Below are positions 1-10,057 of a stretch of DNA of 64,000 nucleotides, piece after piece. Position 1 is the stretch's first letter. Each line of letters starts with the position of its first letter. Under the pieces are notes generated by a model. It did not search any database. It was not told the DNA's origin and saw only the letters and a program-made list of their open reading frames with translations. Location: positions 2,232,001 through 2,296,000 of the forward strand of contig NZ_CP081299.1 of assembly GCF_019711195.1 (NCBI RefSeq), given 5' to 3'. Source of the stretch: Dyadobacter sp. NIV53. Its GTDB lineage: Bacteria; Bacteroidota; Bacteroidia; Cytophagales; Spirosomataceae. Made by a program: the position numbers and the translations under genes.

Positions 1-1431
1 CTGCCAGTCGCCATTGTCATTGTAAAGAACATAAGCTGCCCCAGCAGACCGTACGTAACTTTTTCCGGTTTCATCCACATCATCATTAAATGCACCGACC
101 ACGGCATAGTTACCGCTCACCGCAACTGCCGAACCAAACCGGTCATCTGGCATCGGTCTCATGATGCGCAAACGCTGATCTGTTTCTCCCAGATTTTCAG
201 AGAAAACGTAAACAGCACCCGTCGATTCTATTTCGTCATACACAAAAAAATCATATGGAGCTCCGCCGACAGAACGTCCGCCGTGCAACGCAACGTTAGA
301 CCCAAAACCATCACCATAACCATATGGTTCAGTATTTATAGCTGTATTATTCCATTTTTCAGATCCATTCGGTTCTTGTTTAAAGACAAAATTTGCACCT
401 GTGGTTGGATCCTCACTGCGATTCGGAGCACTTACTCCAATTTCATTGCCATCAATGGCTACTGAGACACCAAATTGCTCACCGCTTATAAGATAAGGAT
501 CATAAATCTTCTGTACACGGGACCAATTCCCTAAGCCAATGTGGTCATTTTTGTAAATGAGTACTGAGCCGGCATAAGTCAGGTCATTTCTTATTTCACT
601 TAGATTATCGCTTGAGAATCCAATCACAGCGTAGTCGTCTGTTATGGCAACCGGGAACTGGTAATAATGAAATGTCTCAGAATCCTCAGGTATCGTGATT
701 TGCTGTAAATTCCCCCATTGATCCGTTCCATTTTTGTCACGTTGAAACAAAGTTGCAGGAACTGCTTCAGAAGAAATCATTAAATAAGAGCTACTGATGG
801 AGACATAGGTACCAAAACGGTCGTTTTCAATTCTGGAAGCAGCAACAACCTTCCGAATCTGTCCCCAGCTATCACTGCCTCCCAGATTCTTTTTAAAGAT
901 AAATGCTGATCCGGAATTACTAAGAGCATTTTGTCCGGCAGCATCGGTATTATTCTGTGGTGCTCCTATTACTGCATACTCACCTTTGATAGAAACTGAA
1001 CTGCCGGAAGCTAAGGGAACAGAAAGCATTTTCACAAGCCCCCAATTATCGGTACCGCCTACGTCTTTTTTGTAGATGGATGCACCTGCCGCAGTACCGA
1101 TCATTAGGTAGTCTGCATCCATTGCCAGATCCAATCCAAAACTACCAGGATTAGCAGCTGTAATTTCTTTGATCTGTACCCATTTCCCAGCAACATTTTT
1201 AGAAACATACACTATTCCGTTACGCCCTCTGGCTGCAATATAATCACCGTATATAGCAACTGCGGTACCATAACCGGTATTTTTTACCTGTGTTTCATCA
1301 GTAAGCAGGTTTCGGTCACTCGCAACAGTTTTTGCGGTTTGCTGCCAGTCCTGGGCAAAAGAAGCATGCAAATAAAAGAGAAAAACAACAGCCAGAATAG
1401 CTGTTCTGAGGGCAAATAAATTTGTCTTCAT
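1..1431 (-). CDS. Secreted FG-GAP-type beta-propeller protein (3' end outside window)
   Basis: The frame is open from an ATG at 1431 to the window edge (477 codons), so the C-terminus is missing. It starts with a clear signal peptide (MKTNLFALRT, then a hydrophobic run ending ASFAQ). The rest is a series of modules of about 60-70 residues with the pattern 'GxxVAIxGDYxxxG...VYVFKKN...W...K', typical of FG-GAP repeats that fold into beta-propellers. Such proteins in this phylum are exported and often carry a type IX sorting tail, which cannot be checked here. Function is unknown; adhesion or a surface role is inference only. Confidence 0.75.
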   Translation of the reverse strand, partial: MKTNLFALRTAILAVVFLFYLHASFAQDWQQTAKTVASDRNLLTDETQVKNTGYGTAVAIYGDYIAARGRNGIVYVSKNVAGKWVQIKEITAANPGSFGLDLAMDADYLMIGTAAGASIYKKDVGGTDNWGLVKMLSVPLASGSSVSIKGEYAVIGAPQNNTDAAGQNALSNSGSAFIFKKNLGGSDSWGQIRKVVAASRIENDRFGTYVSISSSYLMISSEAVPATLFQRDKNGTDQWGNLQQITIPEDSETFHYYQFPVAITDDYAVIGFSSDNLSEIRNDLTYAGSVLIYKNDHIGLGNWSRVQKIYDPYLISGEQFGVSVAIDGNEIGVSAPNRSEDPTTGANFVFKQEPNGSEKWNNTAINTEPYGYGDGFGSNVALHGGRSVGGAPYDFFVYDEIESTGAVYVFSENLGETDQRLRIMRPMPDDRFGSAVAVSGNYAVVGAFNDDVDETGKSYVRSAGAAYVLYNDNGDWQ

Positions 1432-1463
1432 ACGTTGGGTTGAGTAGTTAATCCATCAAAGTG

Positions 1464-1492
1464 AATAAATCAGTATTATACCCTGATTTATT
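1464..1492. other. Inverted repeat upstream of the FG-GAP gene
   Basis: AATAAATCAG and CTGATTTATT form a perfect 10-bp dyad around a 9-nt centre. It lies between two leftward genes, 33 bp upstream of the start at 1431. There is no T-run on the left, so it could be a weak terminator for the gene at 1555 or an operator for the FG-GAP gene. Confidence 0.45.
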
Positions 1493-1554
1493 ACATTATG
1501 TATCCAAATATTACTAACGTAAGCCCCAACCATTCGATTTTTTATTTTAGAACC

Positions 1555-1848
1555 TTACGATTTGCTAGGATTTTGGGCTATAGCCCGGTCTTTTTCCTGA
1601 TTCCGGTCTCTTGCAGCTTCGTTTTTGGCTTCGTCGATTTCCTCACAATAGGTTACTACGTACATCAGTGGAACGGTTGTTCTGTCCGCCGCATTGGAAA
1701 GTTGTAATATCGCTCTGTCGGCTGAAGATTTATCGAAACCTATAAAATTACCGCGGATCTTTTCTCCAGGTATTTTCTGGAATTCGATAACCCTGTTGAG
1801 ATATTTTTCTGCCCTTTTTTGCAGACCGGTAAGTTGTAGTTCAGCCAT
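1555..1848 (-). CDS. Small conserved-type hypothetical protein
   Basis: This 97-residue protein is charged and soluble, with no signal peptide or membrane segment. The middle ('GEKIRGNFIGFDKSSADRAI' and 'TVPLMYVVTYCEEIDEA') is ordered-looking and the C-terminus is a basic/acidic tail. I do not recognise the family. It starts with ATG at 1848 and is transcribed leftward toward the FG-GAP gene. The composition is gene-like and no better frame overlaps it. Confidence 0.55.
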   Translation of the reverse strand: MAELQLTGLQKRAEKYLNRVIEFQKIPGEKIRGNFIGFDKSSADRAILQLSNAADRTTVPLMYVVTYCEEIDEAKNEAARDRNQEKDRAIAQNPSKS

Positions 1849-2027
1849 AGTTTCGTGTATTTAACTTAGAGATAATTGTCAATTTACTGAATAAATTCAT
1901 TTTTATTCGATTCGCACAAGCGCACAAACTACCATTATAGAAGTTTCTTGTATTAATTATAAAATTTATTCTAAATTGCTTCTTCGAAAAAATTGTTTTT
2001 TTAATTCAATAATAACAAGTACTTCTA

Positions 2028-3629
2028 TTGAAGCCTGATTCTTTATCAAATATTCAAAACCAATTTTGTACTGTATTATGCGGATCAAAAGAACTTGCTC
2101 ATCCGGTAAAAGCAGGGTTTGGCAGCCAGGTTACTGACTTCTTTGGTCATATACTCAATACAAACGACTGGCCTCCGCGCTGGTATTGTGGCAATTGGAC
2201 CGATTTCCATGGCTGGCTGTATATCCTGTCCGACATTGGGATCTGGGCGGCTTACTTTGCAATTCCATTTTTACTCCTGAAATTGATCAGGAAGAGAAAA
2301 GATATTCCCTTTCACAGGGTTTTCCTGTTGTTTATTGCCTTTATCCTGCTTTGCGGCCTGACCCATTTGATGGACGCCATTATTTTCTGGTGGCCTGCGT
2401 ACCGGCTAAGTGCCCTTATCCGGCTTGCAACCGCGATCGTATCGGTTTTTACGGTCTATGCGCTTTATAAAATCCTCCCTTTGGTTTTCACACTAAGGTC
2501 AGTCGGGGAACTGGAAGCTGAAATACAAAAAAGACGTATTCTTGAAGATAAACTGGCTGCAAGCGAATTTTTATTATCCGAAGCCGGGCGGATCAGCAGG
2601 GTTGGCGGCTGGGAAACTGATCTGGTTACGGGCAAAAGAACCTGGTCCAATACTGTATTTGATATCCTGGGCCTGCCGTATGATTTTCCAATAAACGGAT
2701 ACAATGTAACTGAGCAGTTTCAGCAGCCTTATCGTGATCTGATCAACGAAGTGATGCAGGATGCCGTAACAAACGGCACCGACTGGGACAAGGAACTTAT
2801 ACTGGTTACGGCACAAAGCGATATTATCTGGGTCCGATCGACAGGCAGGCCGGTGTATGATGCGGATGGCAGGATCATCAAACTCAGAGGTACGTTTATG
2901 GATATCGACCGCTATAAAATTACCGAAATTGCATTGAATAAATCCCTCGAGCTGACATCACAAAACAACAGGCAACTCAAAAGTTTTACGCATATTTTGT
3001 CCCATAACATCCGTAACCATGCCAGCAATCTGGCCCTGATCTCTTCACTGATCGATAAGGACAGGCTTGAGCCGGACAATGCTGAACTATTTGAGAAGAT
3101 CGAAAATATTTCTATCGGATTAAATGAAACCCTGGAAGATCTTTCAGAAGCGATTAAGATCAAGGAAAGTATAGTCAATTCTGAGATCAACGATTTTACT
3201 GCAATTGCCGAAAAGGTGCTGGATATATTTGCTTCGGACCTGGAAGTAAATAAGGTCCGAACAGAAATAGCATTTGAAACATTACACGTCCGTTTTCCGC
3301 GGATCTACCTGGAAAGTATTCTTACCAATCTGGTTTCCAATGCGATTAAATACCGTGATCCTGAGAAAGATGCTTTTGTTATCTTAAAAACATATAAGGA
3401 CAATAATCAAAAAACGGTTCTGGAATGCTGCGATAACGGGTTGGGCCTCGATCTGGTTTTGCATGGCAAAAAGCTGTTTGGTTTATACAAAACCTTCCAT
3501 GACCGAAGTGACGCACACGGAGTAGGTTTGTTTTTGGTCAAAACCCAGATAGAGTCCCAGGGAGGGCAAATAGAGGTAGAAAGTACACCCGGTACAGGTT
3601 CGGTCTTTAAAATCATTTTCAATGAATAA
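2028..3629 (+). CDS. Sensor histidine kinase with ethylene-receptor-like membrane domain and PAS
   Basis: This 533-residue kinase must start at TTG 2028: an in-frame stop lies at 2013 and no ATG occurs before residue 115. Three membrane helices (about residues 62-155) resemble the plant ETR1 N-terminus. ETR1 residues D25, Y32, P36, I62, C65 and H69 recur here as D69, Y76, P80, I106, C109 and H113, with identical spacing, including the Cys/His copper ligands. A PAS domain follows (about 180-298), then a dimerisation helix with phospho-accepting H326 ('SHNIRN') and an HATPase (N-box 'NLVSNAIKY', G1 'DNGLGLD', G2 'GVGLFLVK'). It overlaps the next receiver gene by 8 nt, so the two are probably coupled. 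Kinase function is certain by motif; ethylene or copper binding is inference. Confidence 0.93.
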   Translation: MKPDSLSNIQNQFCTVLCGSKELAHPVKAGFGSQVTDFFGHILNTNDWPPRWYCGNWTDFHGWLYILSDIGIWAAYFAIPFLLLKLIRKRKDIPFHRVFLLFIAFILLCGLTHLMDAIIFWWPAYRLSALIRLATAIVSVFTVYALYKILPLVFTLRSVGELEAEIQKRRILEDKLAASEFLLSEAGRISRVGGWETDLVTGKRTWSNTVFDILGLPYDFPINGYNVTEQFQQPYRDLINEVMQDAVTNGTDWDKELILVTAQSDIIWVRSTGRPVYDADGRIIKLRGTFMDIDRYKITEIALNKSLELTSQNNRQLKSFTHILSHNIRNHASNLALISSLIDKDRLEPDNAELFEKIENISIGLNETLEDLSEAIKIKESIVNSEINDFTAIAEKVLDIFASDLEVNKVRTEIAFETLHVRFPRIYLESILTNLVSNAIKYRDPEKDAFVILKTYKDNNQKTVLECCDNGLGLDLVLHGKKLFGLYKTFHDRSDAHGVGLFLVKTQIESQGGQIEVESTPGTGSVFKIIFNE

Positions 3630-4023
3630 AATAAACACGACGTGGATCATAGATGATGATACTACGTACAGATTTGCTATCCAGCTTGTGCTCAAACGCG
3701 CAGAAATTACGGACAACATGGCGTTTTTTCATCACGGAAAAGCTGCCCTGGACGTTCTGAACGAGCTAATCCGGGAAAATGGTGTGTTGCCAGACCTGAT
3801 CCTTCTGGACATTAATATGCCGGTTCTGGATGGCTGGCAATTTCTGGATGCATTTAAAAAGATAAGCCCCGGGTTGGATCATGAGATCAGGATTTATATG
3901 GTGAGTTCTTCCATTGACGAGGAGGATTACAAAAGGGTAAAAGAGATCGATGCCGTTACAGACCTGATTATCAAACCGATTTCGGTAAAGGATATACAAA
4001 AAATCTTAGCTGCTTTTCAATAG
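3622..4023 (+). CDS. Single-domain response regulator (Rcp1-type receiver)
   Basis: This 133-residue receiver has no output domain. It shows the acidic triad D11-D13, phospho-acceptor D63 ('LLDINMP') and the conserved Lys K118 ('IIKPIS'). It begins inside the last codons of the ethylene-receptor-like kinase (8-nt overlap), so translational coupling and a kinase-partner relation are likely. Output-less receivers of this type work in phosphorelays, as with cyanobacterial Rcp1, or by protein-protein contact. It resembles the receivers at 9253 and 10058 but is more diverged from them than they are from each other. Confidence 0.92.
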   Translation: MNKINTTWIIDDDTTYRFAIQLVLKRAEITDNMAFFHHGKAALDVLNELIRENGVLPDLILLDINMPVLDGWQFLDAFKKISPGLDHEIRIYMVSSSIDEEDYKRVKEIDAVTDLIIKPISVKDIQKILAAFQ

Positions 4024-4588
4024 TATCAAGCTTTGAATATTCAAACCCGAATAACTTTAACTTAAAAGATCAATCGTTAATCGGAACAGGATATGGTTTT
4101 AGACTTGCATTATTTCTATTTCGAGCAGGATTAAATCGTCTATATTGTACCTTATCACAAATTCTTTTGTATTACTATCGGCCGTCGGCATTCGGCTTCC
4201 AAATTGATGCATGAAAGGAGATTTTGGATGACTGCCGATTGCTGATAGCAATACTGTCTAATAATACAATTATTGATTAGCTATGTTCATCAAAAAAATT
4301 AATATCAGCTCTAAATTCCTGTGCCTGAAAAGCATACCCATTGCAATTTAGTATAATCATAAACAGTTAGATTTGTCAAATAAATTTTACAATAATTAGT
4401 TTAATTATAGTTGCATCGCTAATCTTGTATCAAGATTATTAAATATGCTAACCTTATCAGATTTAATGTAAATTCATAAAATTTGATTTATTCTTTCATC
4501 ACATACTGAAACTCGTTATAATTAAAAATGAAATTTATTCTTTCAACTGCAAAGCTTTGATATGGAATAAATTCTATTTGAATATATC
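4024..4588. other. 565-bp intergenic region before the hybrid kinase
   Basis: There is no ORF with coding character on either strand. A short GC-richer patch at about 4179-4250 contains partly repeated 'CGGC' units on one side and 'GCCGATTGC' on the other, which may be a decayed repeat element or weak hairpin. The last 200 bases are very AT-rich and presumably hold the promoter of the gene at 4589. I could not pick a convincing TAnnTTTG element. Confidence 0.5.
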
Positions 4589-7500
4589 ATGAAAATAAAA
4601 ATATTGTATCTGGAAGATTCGCCTGAAGAAGTATTATCCGTCAGCGACATTCTCACCAAAAGAAAATTCTTTCATGAAGTACTGGCAGTAAAAACCAGAG
4701 ATGAGTTTGTAAAAGCCTTATATGATTTTTTGCCCGATATCATTGTTTCCGAATATAGCCTCCCGGATTTTAGTTCAGCAGAAGCGCTTGCCATACTAAG
4801 AGAAAGCAGAATAAAAATACCTTTCATTCTCTTTTCCGATGGATTGTCCGATGAAAAGGCAGATGAACTATTAACAACAGGTGCAGACGATTATATTGCA
4901 AAAGACCAGCCTGGCCGGCTTTCAGGAGCAATCCACCGAAACCTGGAAAAATATCGCCTGGGGAAAGAGAACCAGAACCTGCAGGAGGCATTAACAAAAA
5001 GTGAAAGGCGTTTTCGTACTTTGGTCGAGAATAGTGCCGACGCCGTTGTGATACTTAACAGGGAAAACCGGCCGACGTACATATCGCCTTCAGTTTATAA
5101 CATACTGGGTTACACACAGCAGCAGATTATGGAAATGGATCTGTTTGCTCTGGCTCATCCGGACGATCTTCCGGCATTGGCGAAAGTCATGGAAGAAATA
5201 ATTGCAAATCCCGGAATGGCTATAAAAGGGCATACCGGCCGGATGCTGCATCATGACGGAAGCTGGCGATGGATAGAAGCAACTGTGACCAATCTGCTGG
5301 ATGATCCGGCTATTAACGGGATTGTTGATCATTTCAGGGACGTTACCGAAAGAAAGCTGGCTGAGGATGCAATTATTACCAATGAACACAAATTCAGGCA
5401 TCTTGTTGAAAATAATTCCGATGGCATGGCAATTATGTCTGCTGATGGCAAACCGATATATGTTTCCCCATCCGGCAAAAACGTATTAGGCTATAGCATC
5501 CAGGAAAGATTGCAGCTAAACATGTCGATTCTGGTTCATCCTGATGATACTATTCCTTTGTTAAATGTGCTTAAAGATGTAATAGCGAACCCCGGCATTG
5601 CTATTGACAGTCCGGCTACACGCATGAAGCACAAAGATGGAAGCTGGAGGTGGATAGAGGGTGTACTGACCAATTTGATAAACGAACCTGCCGTTAATGG
5701 CATTGTAAACAATTACCGTGATATCACACACAGAAAGCTTAGTGAAGAAAAAATTCTCCATCTAAACCGCCTTTACGCGTTTCTAAGCCAGATCAACCAG
5801 GCACTGGTACATGCAACTGATGCACAGACTGTGTATAAAAAAGCCTGCCATATTGCGTGTGAAACGGGGAATTTCAAAGCTGCGTGGATAGGCATGCTGG
5901 ATATAAGGAACCAAAAGATTGATCTGGTGGAAAGCTCGGGTATATCTGACGAGGACCTGTTTAAATTTAAAAATGTCACCTATATAAATAATGGCCCGCT
6001 GCAACAGGTTGTACAAACCGGCACTTATTATGTAAGCAATAATATCCAGGAAGATCCTTCATTAGCACCCTTGCGGCATGTAGCCGCTCATGCAGGTTAT
6101 AAATCAGGTATGATACTGCCCATAAGGCAATCGGGCAATATCATAGGCAGCTTTAATTTATACGCATCTGAAACCGATTTTTTTACTGAAGACGAAGTTG
6201 TTTTACTGGAAGAAGCAGCAGGTGATATTTCATTCGCACTCGATGTGTATGAAAAAGAGAGACAAAGGCTGCTTGCCAATGATCTCCTTAAACACAAAGA
6301 ATTACGCCTGAACCAGGCGCAGGCTATTGCACATCTTGGCAGCTGGGAACTTGATTTGTCTACCGGAATTGGTATATGGTCAGCCGAAGCATGCAGGATT
6401 TACGGCCTGCCTGAAAATGACCAAATCCAAAGTGCTGAATCTTGGATGTCCTTTGTGCATCCTGATGATCTGAAATATGTAATGAGGATGAATGAAGATG
6501 CACTGAATTCATTGCAGAACACTGCATATTATCTTCGTATAATCCGGAAAGACGGGCAAATCAGACATTTGCATATACAAACACAGTTTGAAGTTAACCA
6601 TTATGGAAAACCGGTAAGCCTGTACGGGGTTATGCATGATGTAACGGAAATAGAACAATCCCAGCAGGCACTTCGAAATTCGGAATCCAACCTGCAGGCC
6701 ATTTTTCAGAATACCTCCGAAGGCTTTATACTTACGGATTCCAATGCAAGGATCAGGTACTTCAATAATAAAGCCCAGGATTTTAAATATGCCAATACCG
6801 GAAAAGAAATCAGGGTTGGTGATAACCTGCTGGATATAGTTGGTGCATCCAGAAAAGAAAATTATAAGGAAGCAATTACAAACGTATTATTGGGAGAAAC
6901 CTGGCAGTACGAACAGGCATACAACAAAAAAAATGAAAAAAAGGAATGGTTTCATGTAACCGTTAACCCGGTGTATACCGGCCAGCAAATAACAGGGCTG
7001 AGCCTGACCATTACAGAAATAACAGAGCAAAAAATTGCACAGGAAAAGCTTCAGAAGTCAGAATCCAACCTGAATGCAATTATGAATAATACGGATGCAT
7101 TTATTTATTCGCTTGACACGGATTTTAATTACATCACCTATAATCATGCGCTCGAAAGTATGATGAAAGAAGTGTATGGAATAGATATTGCTCCCGGATA
7201 TAATATTTTTGATTTTATCAGACAGTTTGATCCGGAATCGGTACGGGAATGGGAACAAATTAACTACAAGGCACTTAGTGGGGAAATAGTGAAATTTGAA
7301 AAAGAAATTTCCACAAACGGATCATACTACTATTTCCACTTTTCTATTCACCCGATATGGGAAAACAATACGGTTACCGGCCTTTCGTGTTTTGTAAATA
7401 ATATTACAAGGGAAAAACAGGCTGACGAAACGATCAGATTTAAAGCCGATTTATTAAACACCATCGGGCAGTCGGTCATAGCAACAGATCCGGATGGCGT

Positions 7501-9256
7501 TATTAATTACTGGAATAAGGCGGCTTATCAGATTTATGGCTGGACAGAACAGGAAGCAAGTGGCAAAAATGTGATGGACCTGGTCTCGTCGCAATCAAGC
7601 AGGGAACAGGCAGAGGAAATTATGGAAGCATTGAACCTGGGCCATAGCTGGTCCGGGGAATTCAGGGTGCAACGGAAAGATGAAACCCAATTCATTGCCC
7701 ATGTTACAAATACACCGATTTTCGATCAGCGCCAGAAATTGGTTGGCATCGTTGGTATCTCATCGGATATTACAGAAAGCAAGGCACTTGAAGGTCTTTT
7801 GGATGAAGTCACCAGCATGGCCCGTATTGGTGGTTATGAATCCGATATTGTAAACAATGAGGTGTTCTGGTCACAGATGACCAGACAGATACATGAGGTA
7901 AGTTATAATTTTGTACCGGATATTGAGAATGCGTTTTCATTTTTCAAGGAAGGTTCAAACCGGGAAAGCATGATCGCGGCTTATCATGAAGCCATCGAAA
8001 AAGGTACGTCTTTCGATCTTGAATTGCAGATGATTACGGCAAAAGGAAATGAACGATGGGTGCGCGTAATTGGCGAGGCCGAGTTTGCAGACGGAAAATG
8101 CACCAGGATTTACGGCAGTATACAGGATATTGACATCACGAAAAAGGCAGAACTGGAAGTGTTGAAATCCTCCGAAGAAAAGAATGTAATCCTGGAAAGT
8201 ATCGGAGATGCTTTTTTTGCCCTGGACCGAAACTGGATTGTTACCTACTGGAACAAAGAAGCTGAGCTCCTGCTAAGTTGCCCTAAAAATGAAATACTGG
8301 GTAAAAATATCTGGGATGTTTTCTCGGATGCGATCGATACTCCTTTTTATACGCATTATCAGAAAGCTATTGCTCAGAATACCATACAACATTTTGAGTC
8401 CTATTACCTAAGATATAACAAATGGTTTGATGTTTCGGCTTACCCGTCAGCAAGTGGATTGTCAGTTTATTTCAGCGATATTACCGAACGGAAACTATCG
8501 GAGTCCAGATTGAATGAACTAAATAAAAACCTTCAGGATTATACCAATGAGCTTATCGCCTCCAACAAAGGCCTGGAACAATTTTCATATATAGTATCGC
8601 ACAACTTACGGGCACCGGTGGCCAATATCATCGGCCTGGCCGGGCTTGTAAGCCAGGACAATTATCCTGCGGAGGTAAAGGCTGAATTTCTGAGTGGAAT
8701 TTTACTCAATGTAAAACGGCTGGATGACATTATTGTTGACTTAAATACGATTTTACAGGTTAAAAGAGAAGTTAGCGAAAAGAGAGAACCGGTGAATCTT
8801 GAGGAACTGGTGGATAGTATCCAATGGAGCATACATGGCATAATTGTTAAAGAACAGGTACAAATTGATACTGATTTCCAGGCAATAAATGAACTGACTA
8901 CGCTGAAAAGTTATCTGCACAGTATTTTCTATAATCTGATACTGAACAGCATCAAATACCGTCAGCCGGAAATACCTCCTGTGATCAGATTAAAGAGCAG
9001 CCTGAATCGCGGAATAGTTACAATTTCGGTTAGTGATAACGGAATGGGAATTGACCTGAATAAGAAAGCCGGACAGGTATTTGGCCTGTACAAACGTTTC
9101 CATCAGCATGTGGAAGGCAAGGGTATGGGATTATTTATGGTCAAAACCCAGGTAGAAATGCTGAATGGAAAAATATCTGTCCATAGTGAAGTCAACAAAG
9201 GCACTGAGTTTATTATTGAGTTCAATTCTGACGATTACCAAAATCCGGAAACATGA
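4589..9256 (+). CDS. Giant sensor kinase: REC, eight PAS, one GAF, HisKA/HATPase
   Basis: This 1555-residue soluble kinase has no membrane segment. The order is a receiver-like domain (1-120); PAS1 (about 130-255) and PAS2 (about 262-388), both with 'KDGSWRWIE'-type motifs; GAF (about 389-563); then PAS3 to PAS8 (570-690, 695-815, 820-945, 945-1065, 1066-1185, 1190-1305). The kinase core has H1338 ('VSHNLRAP'), N-box 'NLILNSIKY', G1 'DNGMGID' and G2 'GKGMGLFMVK'. In the receiver the acidic pair (E9, D10), S83 and K105 are present, but the phospho-acceptor position is Glu55 ('IVSEYSLP'), so the domain probably cannot be phosphorylated normally. The gene overlaps the next receiver by 4 nt (ATGA), an operon sign. 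Its signal is unknown; PAS/GAF domains usually bind small ligands or haem/flavin. Confidence 0.93.
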   Translation: MKIKILYLEDSPEEVLSVSDILTKRKFFHEVLAVKTRDEFVKALYDFLPDIIVSEYSLPDFSSAEALAILRESRIKIPFILFSDGLSDEKADELLTTGADDYIAKDQPGRLSGAIHRNLEKYRLGKENQNLQEALTKSERRFRTLVENSADAVVILNRENRPTYISPSVYNILGYTQQQIMEMDLFALAHPDDLPALAKVMEEIIANPGMAIKGHTGRMLHHDGSWRWIEATVTNLLDDPAINGIVDHFRDVTERKLAEDAIITNEHKFRHLVENNSDGMAIMSADGKPIYVSPSGKNVLGYSIQERLQLNMSILVHPDDTIPLLNVLKDVIANPGIAIDSPATRMKHKDGSWRWIEGVLTNLINEPAVNGIVNNYRDITHRKLSEEKILHLNRLYAFLSQINQALVHATDAQTVYKKACHIACETGNFKAAWIGMLDIRNQKIDLVESSGISDEDLFKFKNVTYINNGPLQQVVQTGTYYVSNNIQEDPSLAPLRHVAAHAGYKSGMILPIRQSGNIIGSFNLYASETDFFTEDEVVLLEEAAGDISFALDVYEKERQRLLANDLLKHKELRLNQAQAIAHLGSWELDLSTGIGIWSAEACRIYGLPENDQIQSAESWMSFVHPDDLKYVMRMNEDALNSLQNTAYYLRIIRKDGQIRHLHIQTQFEVNHYGKPVSLYGVMHDVTEIEQSQQALRNSESNLQAIFQNTSEGFILTDSNARIRYFNNKAQDFKYANTGKEIRVGDNLLDIVGASRKENYKEAITNVLLGETWQYEQAYNKKNEKKEWFHVTVNPVYTGQQITGLSLTITEITEQKIAQEKLQKSESNLNAIMNNTDAFIYSLDTDFNYITYNHALESMMKEVYGIDIAPGYNIFDFIRQFDPESVREWEQINYKALSGEIVKFEKEISTNGSYYYFHFSIHPIWENNTVTGLSCFVNNITREKQADETIRFKADLLNTIGQSVIATDPDGVINYWNKAAYQIYGWTEQEASGKNVMDLVSSQSSREQAEEIMEALNLGHSWSGEFRVQRKDETQFIAHVTNTPIFDQRQKLVGIVGISSDITESKALEGLLDEVTSMARIGGYESDIVNNEVFWSQMTRQIHEVSYNFVPDIENAFSFFKEGSNRESMIAAYHEAIEKGTSFDLELQMITAKGNERWVRVIGEAEFADGKCTRIYGSIQDIDITKKAELEVLKSSEEKNVILESIGDAFFALDRNWIVTYWNKEAELLLSCPKNEILGKNIWDVFSDAIDTPFYTHYQKAIAQNTIQHFESYYLRYNKWFDVSAYPSASGLSVYFSDITERKLSESRLNELNKNLQDYTNELIASNKGLEQFSYIVSHNLRAPVANIIGLAGLVSQDNYPAEVKAEFLSGILLNVKRLDDIIVDLNTILQVKREVSEKREPVNLEELVDSIQWSIHGIIVKEQVQIDTDFQAINELTTLKSYLHSIFYNLILNSIKYRQPEIPPVIRLKSSLNRGIVTISVSDNGMGIDLNKKAGQVFGLYKRFHQHVEGKGMGLFMVKTQVEMLNGKISVHSEVNKGTEFIIEFNSDDYQNPET

Positions 9257-9648
9257 AAATATCCCATCGCTTTATTGTTGTTGATGATGACTCCTTCAAT
9301 AACCTTGTTTGCAAATACACTATTTTGAAATATGACGCCAGTGCTGATATTCAGCTCTTTACAGACCCTGAAAAAGCACTGGCAGTGATCAGAGAAGAAT
9401 TCGGCAATATAACAGAAGGCCTGGACACAGTACTTTTTCTTGACATAAATATGCCCATCATGAGTGGGTGGGAATTCCTAAATGAGTTTGAGACTTACAG
9501 CCAAAATATACACCGGCAGATTACTATTTATATACTTTCCTCCTCCATTGATCCCGGCGATAAAATAAAAGCAGATGGTAACACATTCGTGAAAGGTTAC
9601 TATCCAAAGCCACTTGGCATTGAAACAATGAATCAAATATTTGGCTAA
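9253..9648 (+). CDS. Single-domain response regulator (Rcp1-type)
   Basis: This 131-residue receiver starts in the ATGA overlap with the giant kinase. It has acidic residues D11-D13, phospho-acceptor D64 ('LFLDINMP') and K119 ('YPKPLG'). There is no DNA-binding or enzymatic output. The stop-start overlap makes it the likely cognate partner of the kinase upstream. It is a close paralogue of the receiver at 10058: both share 'RFIVVDDD', 'NNLVCKY', 'QLFTDPEKAL' and 'ETMNQIFG', pointing to a local duplication. Confidence 0.92.
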   Translation: MKISHRFIVVDDDSFNNLVCKYTILKYDASADIQLFTDPEKALAVIREEFGNITEGLDTVLFLDINMPIMSGWEFLNEFETYSQNIHRQITIYILSSSIDPGDKIKADGNTFVKGYYPKPLGIETMNQIFG

Positions 9649-9798
9649 ATGGAAATTTTGCAACTATCCAAACCCCAAATAATCAGAACTTTACCCATAT
9701 AATTTTAAAGGTATATCCCATAAATAGGTTCAGTCTAGAAGATTATATAGTAATTCGTCTACTCAACTTTATTTGTATACCCTTAAAAAATTATCATC

Positions 9799-9972
9799 TT
9801 GAAAACGAAAAACATCTACGTTAATGAAATCAACCGGCTTCTTACTGATTATTTGAAAGAGATTGATCAGTCCAACCTTACGCCACTCTCCGCAAAAATT
9901 TATCAGACGCAATCCACAAACTTCGTAAGATGGATTATGGGAGAATACAAACCCGGATCATCAAAAAAATAA
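9799..9972 (+). CDS. Small protein, 57 residues, TTG start
   Basis: A 57-codon frame lies between the two paralogous receivers. It starts at TTG 9799 (no ATG is available) and ends at TAA 9972. The product is basic and helical ('KTKNIYVNEINRLLTDY', then 'FVRWIMGEYKPG' near the end). The tail is reminiscent of the core-binding (SAM-like) domain of tyrosine recombinases, which occurs alone in some small proteins of this phylum, but that is a guess. A gene-like codon pattern and the fit between two co-directional genes are the support. Confidence 0.5.
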   Translation: MKTKNIYVNEINRLLTDYLKEIDQSNLTPLSAKIYQTQSTNFVRWIMGEYKPGSSKK

Positions 9973-10057
9973 TTTGCATTCCTATTAAATTATTACAATA
10001 ACCGGCCGTTATAAGGCCGGTTACATTTAAGCCTGGTAAAACCCATAAAACTAAAAT

